DNA from: JAHEEL01 sp964581295
GTDB taxonomy: Bacteria; Actinomycetota; Acidimicrobiia; Spongiisociales; UBA5794
Assembly (NCBI GenBank): GCA_964581295.1
Contig: CAZONX010000044.1
Coordinates: forward strand, 1 to 15,004
Length of the DNA: 15,004 nt
Reading direction: 5' to 3'
The notes beneath the pieces were generated by a model. The model was not told where the DNA came from. It did no database searches and worked only from the letters and a program-made list of their open reading frames with translations. Shown here in pieces: positions 6,672 to 13,149 of this stretch. Both the position numbers and the translations under genes were made by a program. How positions within the stretch are numbered: the first letter of the stretch is position 1; every line of letters starts with the position of its first letter.

Positions 6672-7584
6672 CAAGAACCCCAACGACCTGGCGCAGCCGA
6701 TCCATAACGACCTCCGCACCGCCGACGGTGAGACCCGCCAGCCCGCACGCCGGCGTCGCAAGCGACGCTGTGGTCAACGCCGCAACCGGGGCCCCATCGA
6801 TGACGAGCCGAGTCACGGCCGTACCGTACCGGGAGCGGATCCGGTCGGTGTCGACGGGGGCGGGATCGGTCGGGACCATGCCCCACATGATGCCCGACCC
6901 GTGCGACACGGCTTCGGCAATCGCGTCCGTGGCGGTGAGGAAGCCGTCGCCCAAGGCAGCCAGGTCCCAGGAGAACCACGCCGGCGCCAGCCCAGCGACC
7001 GAGCGCCAGTCGGTGTCTCCGCACACGTGGATTCCCACGGGGACGGGTGCCGCAGCGAGGACGCGTGCCATCGCCTCAAACGCCGGTTCGATCAGCACAG
7101 GCCCCTTGGGACGCCCAGGAGCGAACGTCACGAGCGCAGGCTCGTCCATGACGAGCGTGATCTCGACACTCGGCCGGACCGATTGAATCAACGCGACATA
7201 GGTTCGAACCCGGTCGACCAGACCGTCGATGACGCAGTCCCAGAGCCCCGCGATCGGACAACCGGCCGCAAGCAAGGCCAGGTACAGCGTGACCGGCCCG
7301 GTGAACTGGGTCTTGACCCGACCGACATCGAGCACATCGAGCGTCATGGACGCACCCACGAAACCCTCGGCGGCGCGACCGCTCGGTGCGCCGAATCGAA
7401 GACCGATGCCGTCGTCGATGCCACCAACTCCGCAGAGGCCATCGGCCCATTGTCGGAGCATGCCCTCGCTCGGGTCTCGATTCGGGAGTTGTGGGAGGTA
7501 GGCGAGGTCGGTTGTCGCCGCCACAAATGCTGCCGCCTCAAATGCGTCGGTATGCGGCAGGCTCCCCACTCCAGTGATATTCAT
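6661..7584 (-). CDS. Short MetE-like (cobalamin-independent methionine synthase C-terminal-type) barrel protein
   Basis: The product is 307 residues, a single TIM-barrel of the methionine synthase/uroporphyrinogen decarboxylase superfamily. It begins TGVGSLPHTD (4-13), the usual GSxPH opening. Zinc-ligand motifs of MetE are recognisable: HVC (H186, C188) and TPACGL (C280, equivalent to the final NPDCGL cysteine); TGPVTL (95-100) and VMDEPAL (145-151) are further family signatures. It has only about 40% of the length of MetE and lacks the N-terminal barrel, so it may use a different methyl donor, or another substrate altogether. A similar short MetE-like gene beside ligA exists in mycobacteria (Rv3015c, from memory) without a settled function. 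The ATG at 7584 overlaps the mnmA stop (ATGA), with GGTGAT as a weak ribosome site. Confidence 0.8.
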   Translation of the reverse strand: MNITGVGSLPHTDAFEAAAFVAATTDLAYLPQLPNRDPSEGMLRQWADGLCGVGGIDDGIGLRFGAPSGRAAEGFVGASMTLDVLDVGRVKTQFTGPVTLYLALLAAGCPIAGLWDCVIDGLVDRVRTYVALIQSVRPSVEITLVMDEPALVTFAPGRPKGPVLIEPAFEAMARVLAAAPVPVGIHVCGDTDWRSVAGLAPAWFSWDLAALGDGFLTATDAIAEAVSHGSGIMWGMVPTDPAPVDTDRIRSRYGTAVTRLVIDGAPVAALTTASLATPACGLAGLTVGGAEVVMDRLRQVVGVLDAE

Positions 7585-8648
7585 GTCCGGATCACCGTAT
7601 CGATGGTCCCGCCGCCCAGGACCTCGTCCCCGGCGTAGACAACGGCTGCTTGGCCGGATGCAGGAGACGGATGTGGCTCGGCGAACTGGACCTGCCAACG
7701 ATCACCGATCGGTTCGATCGTCGCCGCGACCGGCGACGATCGATAGCGGACCTTGACGGTGACGTGCGGATCCGCCGGCGGCATCCCGGCAACGAACGTC
7801 ATATTGCTCACGATGCACCCGTCAACGAGCAGATCATCGTATGTCCCAACAACGACCCGTCGTTCGGCTGGATCGATGTCCACGACGTAGCGTGCCTCGC
7901 CGACTGCGACACCGAGGCCTCGGCGTTGGCCGATCGTGAAGCCGGTGACCCCGTCGTGCTCGGCGAGCACCGCTCCGGTCGTGTCGACTACCGGCCCCGG
8001 TAGGGCGGTCTCCGGCGCGTTCTCTCGCAAGAACTCCCGATAGTCGCCGTTCCCGACAAAGCAGATGTCCTGGCTGTCGGCCTTCGCCGCCGTTCGCAAG
8101 CCCATGTCGGTGGCACGTCGGCGCACTTCGGTCTTGGTCATCTCACCAATCGGCAGACGGATTCGCGACAGTTCGCTCTGACCGAGCATGTGCAAGACGT
8201 AGGACTGGTCCTTGGTGCCGTCGACCGCGCGCAACAGATGCCAACCGCTGTTGTCGCGGTGGACGCGGGCGTGGTGACCAGTCACGAGAACGTCGGCGTC
8301 GAGTTCGGCGGTCCGTTCGAGTAGCGCCGAGAACCGGACCTTCCGATTGCACTCGATGCACGGATTCGGCGTCATGCCGGCGAGATACGCCGCTGCGAAT
8401 GGGCGCACCACCGCTTCCGTGAACTCGTCCACATAGTCGAGCACGTAGTACGGCACGTCGAGTTGCGCCGCAACGCGCCGGGCGTCCTCGGCGTCGGCGA
8501 CGGTGCAACACCCGGCCGTTGGCATGGCACCGCCGGAGCCCACCCACTGCTTGAGCGTGACCCCGACGACGTCGTAGCCCGCCTCGATCATCAGGGCGGC
8601 GGCGACCGACGAGTCGACACCTCCGGACATGGCGACCAGCGCCCTCAC
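7581..8648 (-). CDS. mnmA: tRNA-uridine 2-sulfurtransferase MnmA (TrmU)
   Basis: MnmA places sulfur at position 2 of the wobble uridine in tRNAs for Lys, Glu and Gln, after ATP activation. The 355-residue product carries the PP-loop SGGVDSS (8-14), GCCTVADAEDARRVA (46-60), NPCIECNRKVRF (95-106; C100 is the expected catalytic cysteine, with an additional C97), TKDQSYVL (145-152) and ADSQDICFVG (190-199; C196 the persulfide cysteine). A central domain and a beta-barrel end (about 295-355) follow as usual. Start is GTG at 8648 with GAGGG five bases upstream, overlapping the iscS stop as GTGA. The cysteine desulfurase directly upstream is the likely sulfur source. Confidence 0.97.
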   Translation of the reverse strand: MRALVAMSGGVDSSVAAALMIEAGYDVVGVTLKQWVGSGGAMPTAGCCTVADAEDARRVAAQLDVPYYVLDYVDEFTEAVVRPFAAAYLAGMTPNPCIECNRKVRFSALLERTAELDADVLVTGHHARVHRDNSGWHLLRAVDGTKDQSYVLHMLGQSELSRIRLPIGEMTKTEVRRRATDMGLRTAAKADSQDICFVGNGDYREFLRENAPETALPGPVVDTTGAVLAEHDGVTGFTIGQRRGLGVAVGEARYVVDIDPAERRVVVGTYDDLLVDGCIVSNMTFVAGMPPADPHVTVKVRYRSSPVAATIEPIGDRWQVQFAEPHPSPASGQAAVVYAGDEVLGGGTIDTVIRT

Positions 8649-9772
8649 GACAGCCCTCGAACGACGTCACCGACGATCCGCGCTGCCGCGGCGCCGCTCG
8701 ACGCATCGTCGTCGCGCCCGAAGCTGAATCGAATTGATTCGGCGGCGACGCCAGGGGCGATCCCCATCGCGTCGAGCACATGGCTGGTCTCGATCGCTCC
8801 GCTGTGGCAAGCCGCACCGGCGGCAGCGGCGACTCCGGCCAGGTCGAGACGCACCAGCAGGGTCTCTGCCGCGACACCCGGGAATCGAAGGTGAGAATGT
8901 GACGCCAGCCGTTCGGCGTCGCCGGATGTCACCTGAATCTCCACCATCGACCTGAGCTCACTCTCGAACCGGTCGCGTGCGGCTCCGACCCGCTCCCGGT
9001 ACCCATCGCGGTCGGCGACGGTTGCCGCGACGGCGGCGCCGAGGCCGACGATCGCTGCGACGTTGTGCGTACCGGAACGTCGGCCAAGCTCCTGTCCACC
9101 TCCGTGAACCACCGGCTCCAGCTGCACGCCGTCTCGGACGTAGAGGAATCCAACGCCTTGTGGACCGCCGATCTTGTGTGCGGAGACCGATATGAGGTCC
9201 GGGCTGGCCGGCCCAGCCACGACCGACAGCGAGGCGAAGGCCTGAACGGCGTCGGTGTGGATGACTGCTCGGCTGCCAAGCGATCGCACCAGCTCAGCGA
9301 TCTCGGCTACGGGCTGCACCACGCCCGTCTCGTTGTTGGCCATCATCACAGAGACGACGGCCGTTCGTTCGTCCACCGCCGCCGCAACATCGAGTGGCGA
9401 GACTCGGCCGAGCCGGTCGACCTCAACCACCGACACCGGCTGCCCGTTTTTCTCGGCGAAGCGCGCAGATTCAAGGACCGCTGCGTGTTCGACGGCCGTG
9501 GCGACGATGCCTCCGCGCTCCGGCCATGAGGAACCGAGCACAGCCAGGTTATCGGCCTCGGTTCCTCCGCCGGTGAAGACGATCTCGAGCGGGTGGGTCG
9601 CACCGATCGCCTGCGCGATGCATTCTCGAGCCTCCTCGATCGCGTTCTTCGCTTGGCGAGCGGTGGCGTGAACGCCGGACGGGTTGCCGAATTGGTCACC
9701 GAGCAGCGGGGCCATGGCTGCGCGGGCTTCGGGCCGAAGGGGCGTGGTTGCGGCGTGGTCGAGATACAGCAT
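8645..9772 (-). CDS. iscS: Cysteine desulfurase of the IscS/NifS type, probable sulfur donor to MnmA
   Basis: This PLP enzyme converts cysteine to alanine and carries the released sulfur as a persulfide. The product has 375 residues. Seen: LYLDHAATTP at the start, TGGGTEADNLA (67-77), MMANNETGVVQP (143-154), HTDAVQA (172-178), SVSAHKIGGPQGVGFLYV (K200 binds PLP), RSGTHNVA (232-239) and GAACHSGAIETSHVLDAMGI (C322 catalytic, at the group I position). No scaffold or other ISC/SUF gene adjoins it; mnmA overlaps its stop by 4 bases, so tRNA thiolation is the likely role, as with dedicated desulfurase-MnmA pairs elsewhere. The ATG at 9772 begins the conserved region; 24 further in-frame codons exist upstream but would overlap the previous gene, and no strong ribosome site is seen, so the start is fairly but not fully certain. 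Confidence 0.94.
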   Translation of the reverse strand: MLYLDHAATTPLRPEARAAMAPLLGDQFGNPSGVHATARQAKNAIEEARECIAQAIGATHPLEIVFTGGGTEADNLAVLGSSWPERGGIVATAVEHAAVLESARFAEKNGQPVSVVEVDRLGRVSPLDVAAAVDERTAVVSVMMANNETGVVQPVAEIAELVRSLGSRAVIHTDAVQAFASLSVVAGPASPDLISVSAHKIGGPQGVGFLYVRDGVQLEPVVHGGGQELGRRSGTHNVAAIVGLGAAVAATVADRDGYRERVGAARDRFESELRSMVEIQVTSGDAERLASHSHLRFPGVAAETLLVRLDLAGVAAAAGAACHSGAIETSHVLDAMGIAPGVAAESIRFSFGRDDDASSGAAAARIVGDVVRGLS

Positions 9773-9815
9773 CGACGCCAAGTCTGCCCCACTTCGTGTC
9801 GTTGCGGCGCGCTTG

Positions 9816-10958
9816 TTAGCCCTCGGCCTCGGCGAGACCCTCAATGAACGACATCACCTCGTCCTCGTATCGCGATCGGTCGACGTTCCAGAGGTCGCCA
9901 TGTCCGCCCTGTTCGAATCGCACGAGCCGAGCGAGATCGGGCCGCGCCGAGACAAATGCCTCGGTGATCTCAATGGGAGCGATCTCATCGCCGGCCCCAT
10001 GCAGAGCGAGCACCGGAACATCGAATTGGTCGGCGCGTGCGACCTGGTCGAGTTCGTCCCATTCCATGCCGAATCGAAGCCGCGACAGCTGCTTCCCGAG
10101 ATCACCGACAAACCTGGCAACGGGTCCAGAGTTGTAGCCGAGGCTCCCGGCGAGATCGAGCACCGGCGAGTCGAAGACAACGCCAAGGACATCGCCGACA
10201 CGGTCCGAGTCGTGGAGGAACATCGACACGACCTCGGCACCGAGATCATGTCCCACGAGGATGTAGTCCTGAGCACCTTCCCGTTCGGCGAGCCGAACCG
10301 CCGCGTCGAGGTCGCGCCACTCGTTGAGGCCCCACGAGCGAAGACCGGACGGGTCCTTCGGCGCGCCTTCGTCGTTGCGGTAGCTCACCACCAGAACCGG
10401 GTAGCCCGCCTCGACGTAGCTTGGGATCATCCGCAGCGCCTGAGTACGGCTCTCGATGCCCTTTCCGTGAGCGACAATGACCCAAGTCGATCTGCGACCG
10501 TCGATGAGCCACACGGGGAGGGGTCCCAGTTCACCGGCTGCACGCGTCGTCGAGTCGAATCCGAGGCCGAACGCGATCTCGGGATCGACGGGGAATGCGT
10601 CGATATCGACTCGGCCACTCATGCCGACCGTCGCCTCTTCGACATATGAGGTCGCACCCCATTCTGTTTCGGTCTGGGACCGGTTCAGCAACGAGGTCAA
10701 CTGTGTGTACGTGGCCTCGTTCTCGAACCCCCATGTCCCGCCGCGCGGCGGTTCCTGTGTTCCGGCGATCACGATCCGGGCGGGTGGAGTGCGCACGACT
10801 TCGATGTCGTATGGCCGCTCGTCGGCCACCGGGAGCAGAACGTCGGAACGGATTTGGTTCGCAGAGAGCCACGCCACGGCGAAGAGCACGACGACGACAA
10901 CCGAGACGCCGATGAGGACGGCGGTTCCGGCCCAACGGGGGATCCTGCGGGTGACCAT
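9816..10958 (-). CDS. Membrane-anchored alpha/beta hydrolase with Asp at the nucleophile position
   Basis: The product has 380 residues. A basic N-terminus (MVTRRIPRW) and one hydrophobic helix (about 11-31) anchor it, with the rest probably outside the membrane. After a beta-rich region specific to this protein (50-145), the hydrolase fold starts near 148: VIVAHGKG (161-167, oxyanion region), YPVLVVSYRND (186-196), ILVGHDLGAE (233-242), LALHGAGDEIAP (D324, acid) and GGHGDLW (H353, base). The nucleophile elbow normally reads GxSxG; here it is GHDLG with D238, checked at codon level (GAT). Asp is the nucleophile in haloalkane dehalogenases and epoxide hydrolases, but overall sequence here looks more like envelope serine hydrolases. 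Substrate unknown. It lies 43 bases upstream of iscS on the same strand and probably is transcribed into it. Confidence 0.82.
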   Translation of the reverse strand: MVTRRIPRWAGTAVLIGVSVVVVVLFAVAWLSANQIRSDVLLPVADERPYDIEVVRTPPARIVIAGTQEPPRGGTWGFENEATYTQLTSLLNRSQTETEWGATSYVEEATVGMSGRVDIDAFPVDPEIAFGLGFDSTTRAAGELGPLPVWLIDGRRSTWVIVAHGKGIESRTQALRMIPSYVEAGYPVLVVSYRNDEGAPKDPSGLRSWGLNEWRDLDAAVRLAEREGAQDYILVGHDLGAEVVSMFLHDSDRVGDVLGVVFDSPVLDLAGSLGYNSGPVARFVGDLGKQLSRLRFGMEWDELDQVARADQFDVPVLALHGAGDEIAPIEITEAFVSARPDLARLVRFEQGGHGDLWNVDRSRYEDEVMSFIEGLAEAEG

Positions 10959-10967
10959 ATCGCTCGG

Positions 10968-10973
10968 AGGCTA
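10968..10973 (-). promoter_or_regulatory. Possible -10 box of the hydrolase gene
   Basis: On the minus strand TAGCCT ends 9 bases before the hydrolase ATG at 10958, which would give a leader of only two or three bases. No ribosome site is properly spaced before this ATG. The box is only a TANNNT match, so the call is weak. Confidence 0.3.
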
Positions 10974-10995
10974 TCCCCCGATCCAGTTTCGCGGC

Positions 10996-11022
10996 GTTGC
11001 GACGGTACCGCCCACGCGCAAC
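10996..11022 (-). terminator. Possible hairpin just after the enoyl-CoA hydratase gene
   Basis: GTTGCG (10996-11001) pairs with CGCAAC (11017-11022), and the loop contains the small palindrome CGGTACCG (11003-11010). On the minus strand it begins 3 bases after the hydratase stop and precedes the hydrolase gene. There is no U tract, so termination is uncertain. Confidence 0.25.
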
Positions 11023-11025
11023 ACG

Positions 11026-11793
11026 CTATCGGCCCTCGAACGTCGGCTTGTCCTTTGCCAGGAAGGCCGAGATCCCGCAGCGGGCATCGCGCGTCCCGAA
11101 GACCGCCTCAAATTCCGCGGCCTCTGCGGCGAGGCCCTGGTCGAGAGGGACGCCGTAGCCGCAGGCCAACGCCCGCTTCACGGACGCGTAGGCGGCCGTT
11201 GGGTCCGATGCGAACGCTGCGGCATCGGCCATGGCCGCACCGAGGAGTTCAACTCCTTGAACGACTTTGTCGGCGAGGCCGATCTCGAATGCCTTGTGCG
11301 CGTCGATCTGGCGACCGGTCAGACAGAGTTTGAGCGCTCGTTGGTAGCCGACCAGGCGCGGCAAGCGCTGGGTGCCACCGGCTCCCGGGATGATGCCAAG
11401 AAGGATCTCGGGTTGTCCGACCCGGGCGTCGTCGGCGAGGTATCGGAAATCGGCGCCCATGGCCAGTTCGAGGCCTCCGCCGAGTGCGAACCCCCGTATG
11501 GCGGCGATCGTCGGCTTCTCGAGGTCTTCGAGTTGGGCCACGACCGCAACCAGGTCGCCGGCGAGTTCGGGTCGCCCGTCGGCGTCGAGCGCCTTCTGGA
11601 ATCCGGTGATATCTGCACCGGCCGCGAAGTGCGGTTGGCCGGTGATCACGACAGCGCGCACATCGACCGATGCGGCGGCGGTCAGTGCCGAACCAATATC
11701 GCTGATCAGTTCGGCATTGAGTGCATTGACCGGCGGCCGGTTGAGCGTGATCGTGGCCACTGCGTCCGAGATCGCGTAGTCGACGAGGTTCAC
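11026..11793 (-). CDS. Enoyl-CoA hydratase/isomerase (crotonase family)
   Basis: The product is a 255-residue crotonase, a cytoplasmic enzyme that most likely hydrates 2-enoyl-CoA in fatty acid or branched-chain amino acid breakdown. Seen: NRPPVNALN (18-26), HFAAGADITGF (55-65, first oxyanion loop), GFALGGGLELAMGADFR (101-117; E109, equivalent to rat Glu144) and QPEILLGIIPGAGGTQRLPRLVG (127-149; E129, equivalent to Glu164, and the second oxyanion glycine). Both catalytic glutamates are present, so hydratase activity is expected; chain-length preference cannot be told. The start is GTG at 11793, fixed by GGAGG with a 7-base spacer. It follows meaB by 33 bases on the same strand and is probably cotranscribed with it, which would fit propionyl-CoA-producing catabolism. 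Confidence 0.92.
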   Translation of the reverse strand: MNLVDYAISDAVATITLNRPPVNALNAELISDIGSALTAAASVDVRAVVITGQPHFAAGADITGFQKALDADGRPELAGDLVAVVAQLEDLEKPTIAAIRGFALGGGLELAMGADFRYLADDARVGQPEILLGIIPGAGGTQRLPRLVGYQRALKLCLTGRQIDAHKAFEIGLADKVVQGVELLGAAMADAAAFASDPTAAYASVKRALACGYGVPLDQGLAAEAAEFEAVFGTRDARCGISAFLAKDKPTFEGR

Positions 11794-11800
11794 GACGTTG

Positions 11801-11805
11801 CCTCC
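11801..11805 (-). promoter_or_regulatory. Ribosome binding site that fixes the GTG start of the enoyl-CoA hydratase
   Basis: GGAGG on the minus strand lies 7 bases before the GTG at 11793. No ATG alternative near the conserved N-terminus MNLVDYAI exists, so this site decides the start. Confidence 0.75.
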
Positions 11806-11826
11806 ATGTCTCGCGTGGTCCGGAGG

Positions 11827-12744
11827 CTACCGCGCGTCGAGCAGGGCTCCGGCGGCCGACCATGGATCGATCTCGCGTGCCACGACGCGCTCGAGGATCT
11901 CGGCGTCGGCGTCGTCAAGCTTCCCCCTGCGCCGCAGACCGGCTCGCACGGCAGCCTCGATCTCGCTCAGAGCCCGGTCTCGCCGACGTTGGCGAATGGT
12001 GTTGCTGTCGACCAGATACCGCCGATGGTCGGCGATGGCGTCCAGCAGTTCTCCGATTCCGGTCCCGTCGACCGCCATGGTCGTAGTGACCGGGGGCCGC
12101 CAGGCTCGCTCGGGCCCGACGTCGAGCATGCGATCTAAGTCAGCGACAGCCTCGTGAGCACCGGGCCGGTCGGCCTTGTTGACCACGAAAATGTCCCCGA
12201 TCTCGAGGAGTCCGGCCTTCGCTGCCTGGATCGAGTCACCCCAACCAGGATTCACGACCACCACCACGGTGTCGGCCGAAGCGGCGACATCGACCTCTGC
12301 CTGGCCGACGCCGACGGTCTCGACAACGACCTCATCAAACCCGAAGCCGTCGAGCAGCGCCACGACGCGCGGTGTCGAGTCGGCGAGACCACCGAGATGT
12401 CCACGGTTCGCCATCGAACGGATATAGACCCTTGGGTCGTCGGTGTGGCGCTGCATTCGGATCCGATCCCCGAGAACTGCCCCACCGGTGAACGGACTCG
12501 ACGGATCGACCGCCACCACGGCCACGGTTCCGCGATCGACGACGTGGCAAACCAGCTGGTCGACAAGCGTGGACTTCCCGCCGCCGGGCGCTCCGGTGAC
12601 ACCGGTCACCCAAGCGGCCCCGCCGTCGGGGTAGACATCGGCAAGGGCCGTGCGACCCTCATCCGTGTCGTCTTCGACGTGGCTGACGAGCCGAGCGAGA
12701 GCGCGGCGGTCGCCTTCACGGGCACGTTCGACGAGCATCACCAT
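11827..12744 (-). CDS. meaB: MeaB-type GTPase, chaperone of methylmalonyl-CoA mutase
   Basis: MeaB (older name ArgK) is a G3E P-loop GTPase that gates cobalamin loading and protects methylmalonyl-CoA mutase. The product has up to 305 residues. Seen: Walker A GAPGGGKST (51-59), AVDPSSPFTGGAVLGDRIRM (78-97, the family signature), YIRSMANRGHLGGL (107-120), VVETVGVGQAEVDV (140-153, switch region) and VNKAD (188-192, base specificity). The C-terminal helices after about 245 match the dimerisation region. The exact start is uncertain among ATG 12744, GTG 12741 and ATG 12738: a TAACCT box ends 3, 6 and 9 bases before these, and the 6-base spacing of other genes here favours GTG. No mutase genes lie in the window. 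The enoyl-CoA hydratase follows. Confidence 0.93.
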   Translation of the reverse strand: MVMLVERAREGDRRALARLVSHVEDDTDEGRTALADVYPDGGAAWVTGVTGAPGGGKSTLVDQLVCHVVDRGTVAVVAVDPSSPFTGGAVLGDRIRMQRHTDDPRVYIRSMANRGHLGGLADSTPRVVALLDGFGFDEVVVETVGVGQAEVDVAASADTVVVVVNPGWGDSIQAAKAGLLEIGDIFVVNKADRPGAHEAVADLDRMLDVGPERAWRPPVTTTMAVDGTGIGELLDAIADHRRYLVDSNTIRQRRRDRALSEIEAAVRAGLRRRGKLDDADAEILERVVAREIDPWSAAGALLDAR

Positions 12745-12747
12745 GAC

Positions 12748-12753
12748 AGGTTA
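12748..12753 (-). promoter_or_regulatory. Probable -10 box of meaB, leaderless-type
   Basis: TAACCT on the minus strand is identical to the murA -10 box. It ends 6 bases before the second in-frame start codon (GTG at 12741). It lies in the 43-base gap after the nfu stop, so meaB may be transcribed both from here and from upstream. Confidence 0.4.
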
Positions 12754-12787
12754 CGGTCTCGGCCGGTCGCGCGGTGCGCCGACAGGT

Positions 12788-13090
12788 TCAGATGGCCTCG
12801 ACGGTGTCGACTCCGGGCACCCGGTCGCGAAGTATCCGTTCGATTCCTGCGGTGAGCGTCATGGTCGAAAGAGGACACCCGCCGCAGGCGCCAACCAGTT
12901 GGAGGGTCACCTTGCCGTCCTCCGCTCCGAGCAGCACGAGGTCGCCGCCGTCCGCCTGAAGGGCAGGTCGGATGTACTCGAGTGTGGTTTCGAGGAGAGA
13001 GAGATCGATCGTGCCCACCCCGTCAAACCCAGCCTTGGGTTTGTCCGTGGGCGAGGCGATTTCGATCACGTTTTCTTGCTCACCGGCCAT
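12788..13090 (-). CDS. nfuA: NifU C-terminal-domain (Nfu) iron-sulfur carrier
   Basis: The product is a 100-residue protein made of one Nfu domain preceded by a short acidic/polar N-terminal extension of about 27 residues. Seen: LLETTLEYIRPALQADGGD (32-50), the classic beginning of the domain, and LVGACGGCPLSTMTLTAGIE (65-84) with the cluster-binding CxxC (C69, C72). Nfu proteins hold a 4Fe-4S cluster at a dimer interface and pass it to target enzymes. The A-type domain of E. coli NfuA is absent, so it is a stand-alone Nfu; the symbol is by analogy only. The ATG at 13090 lies 6 bases after a TAGCTT box, consistent with a leaderless transcript. It sits between murA and meaB on the same strand. 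Confidence 0.93.
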   Translation of the reverse strand: MAGEQENVIEIASPTDKPKAGFDGVGTIDLSLLETTLEYIRPALQADGGDLVLLGAEDGKVTLQLVGACGGCPLSTMTLTAGIERILRDRVPGVDTVEAI

Positions 13091-13096
13091 GTGAAC

Positions 13097-13102
13097 AAGC
13101 TA
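13097..13102 (-). promoter_or_regulatory. Probable -10 box of nfu, leaderless-type
   Basis: TAGCTT on the minus strand ends exactly 6 bases before the ATG at 13090, and no Shine-Dalgarno is present. A weak -35-like TCGAAA is found about 18 bases upstream. Confidence 0.5.
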
Positions 13103-13107
13103 ACCCC

Positions 13108-13136
13108 GAGCGGCTCGCTATTTCGACGCGCCGCTC
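13108..13136 (-). terminator. Possible hairpin terminator of murA
   Basis: GAGCGGC (13108-13114) pairs with GCCGCTC (13130-13136) around a 15-base loop. On the minus strand it starts 13 bases after the murA stop. The base of the stem is followed by GGGG and TTAGCTTGTT rather than a clean U tract, and the stem overlaps the -35 zone of nfu, so it may be a terminator, an nfu control site, or both. Confidence 0.35.
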
Positions 13137-13149
13137 TGCTCCGGGCGAA

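Noticed and set aside
6661..7584. Truncated pseudogene of full-length MetE
   Set aside because: The frame is intact, starts with a proper family N-terminus, keeps zinc motifs and overlaps its neighbours in operon style, so it is a genuine short family.
10477..12138. Long open frame of 553 codons on the plus strand
   Set aside because: It runs opposite the hydrolase and enoyl-CoA hydratase genes, both of which have clear motifs, and its protein is Arg/Ser/Pro-rich with no recognisable domain. High GC makes such antisense frames common.
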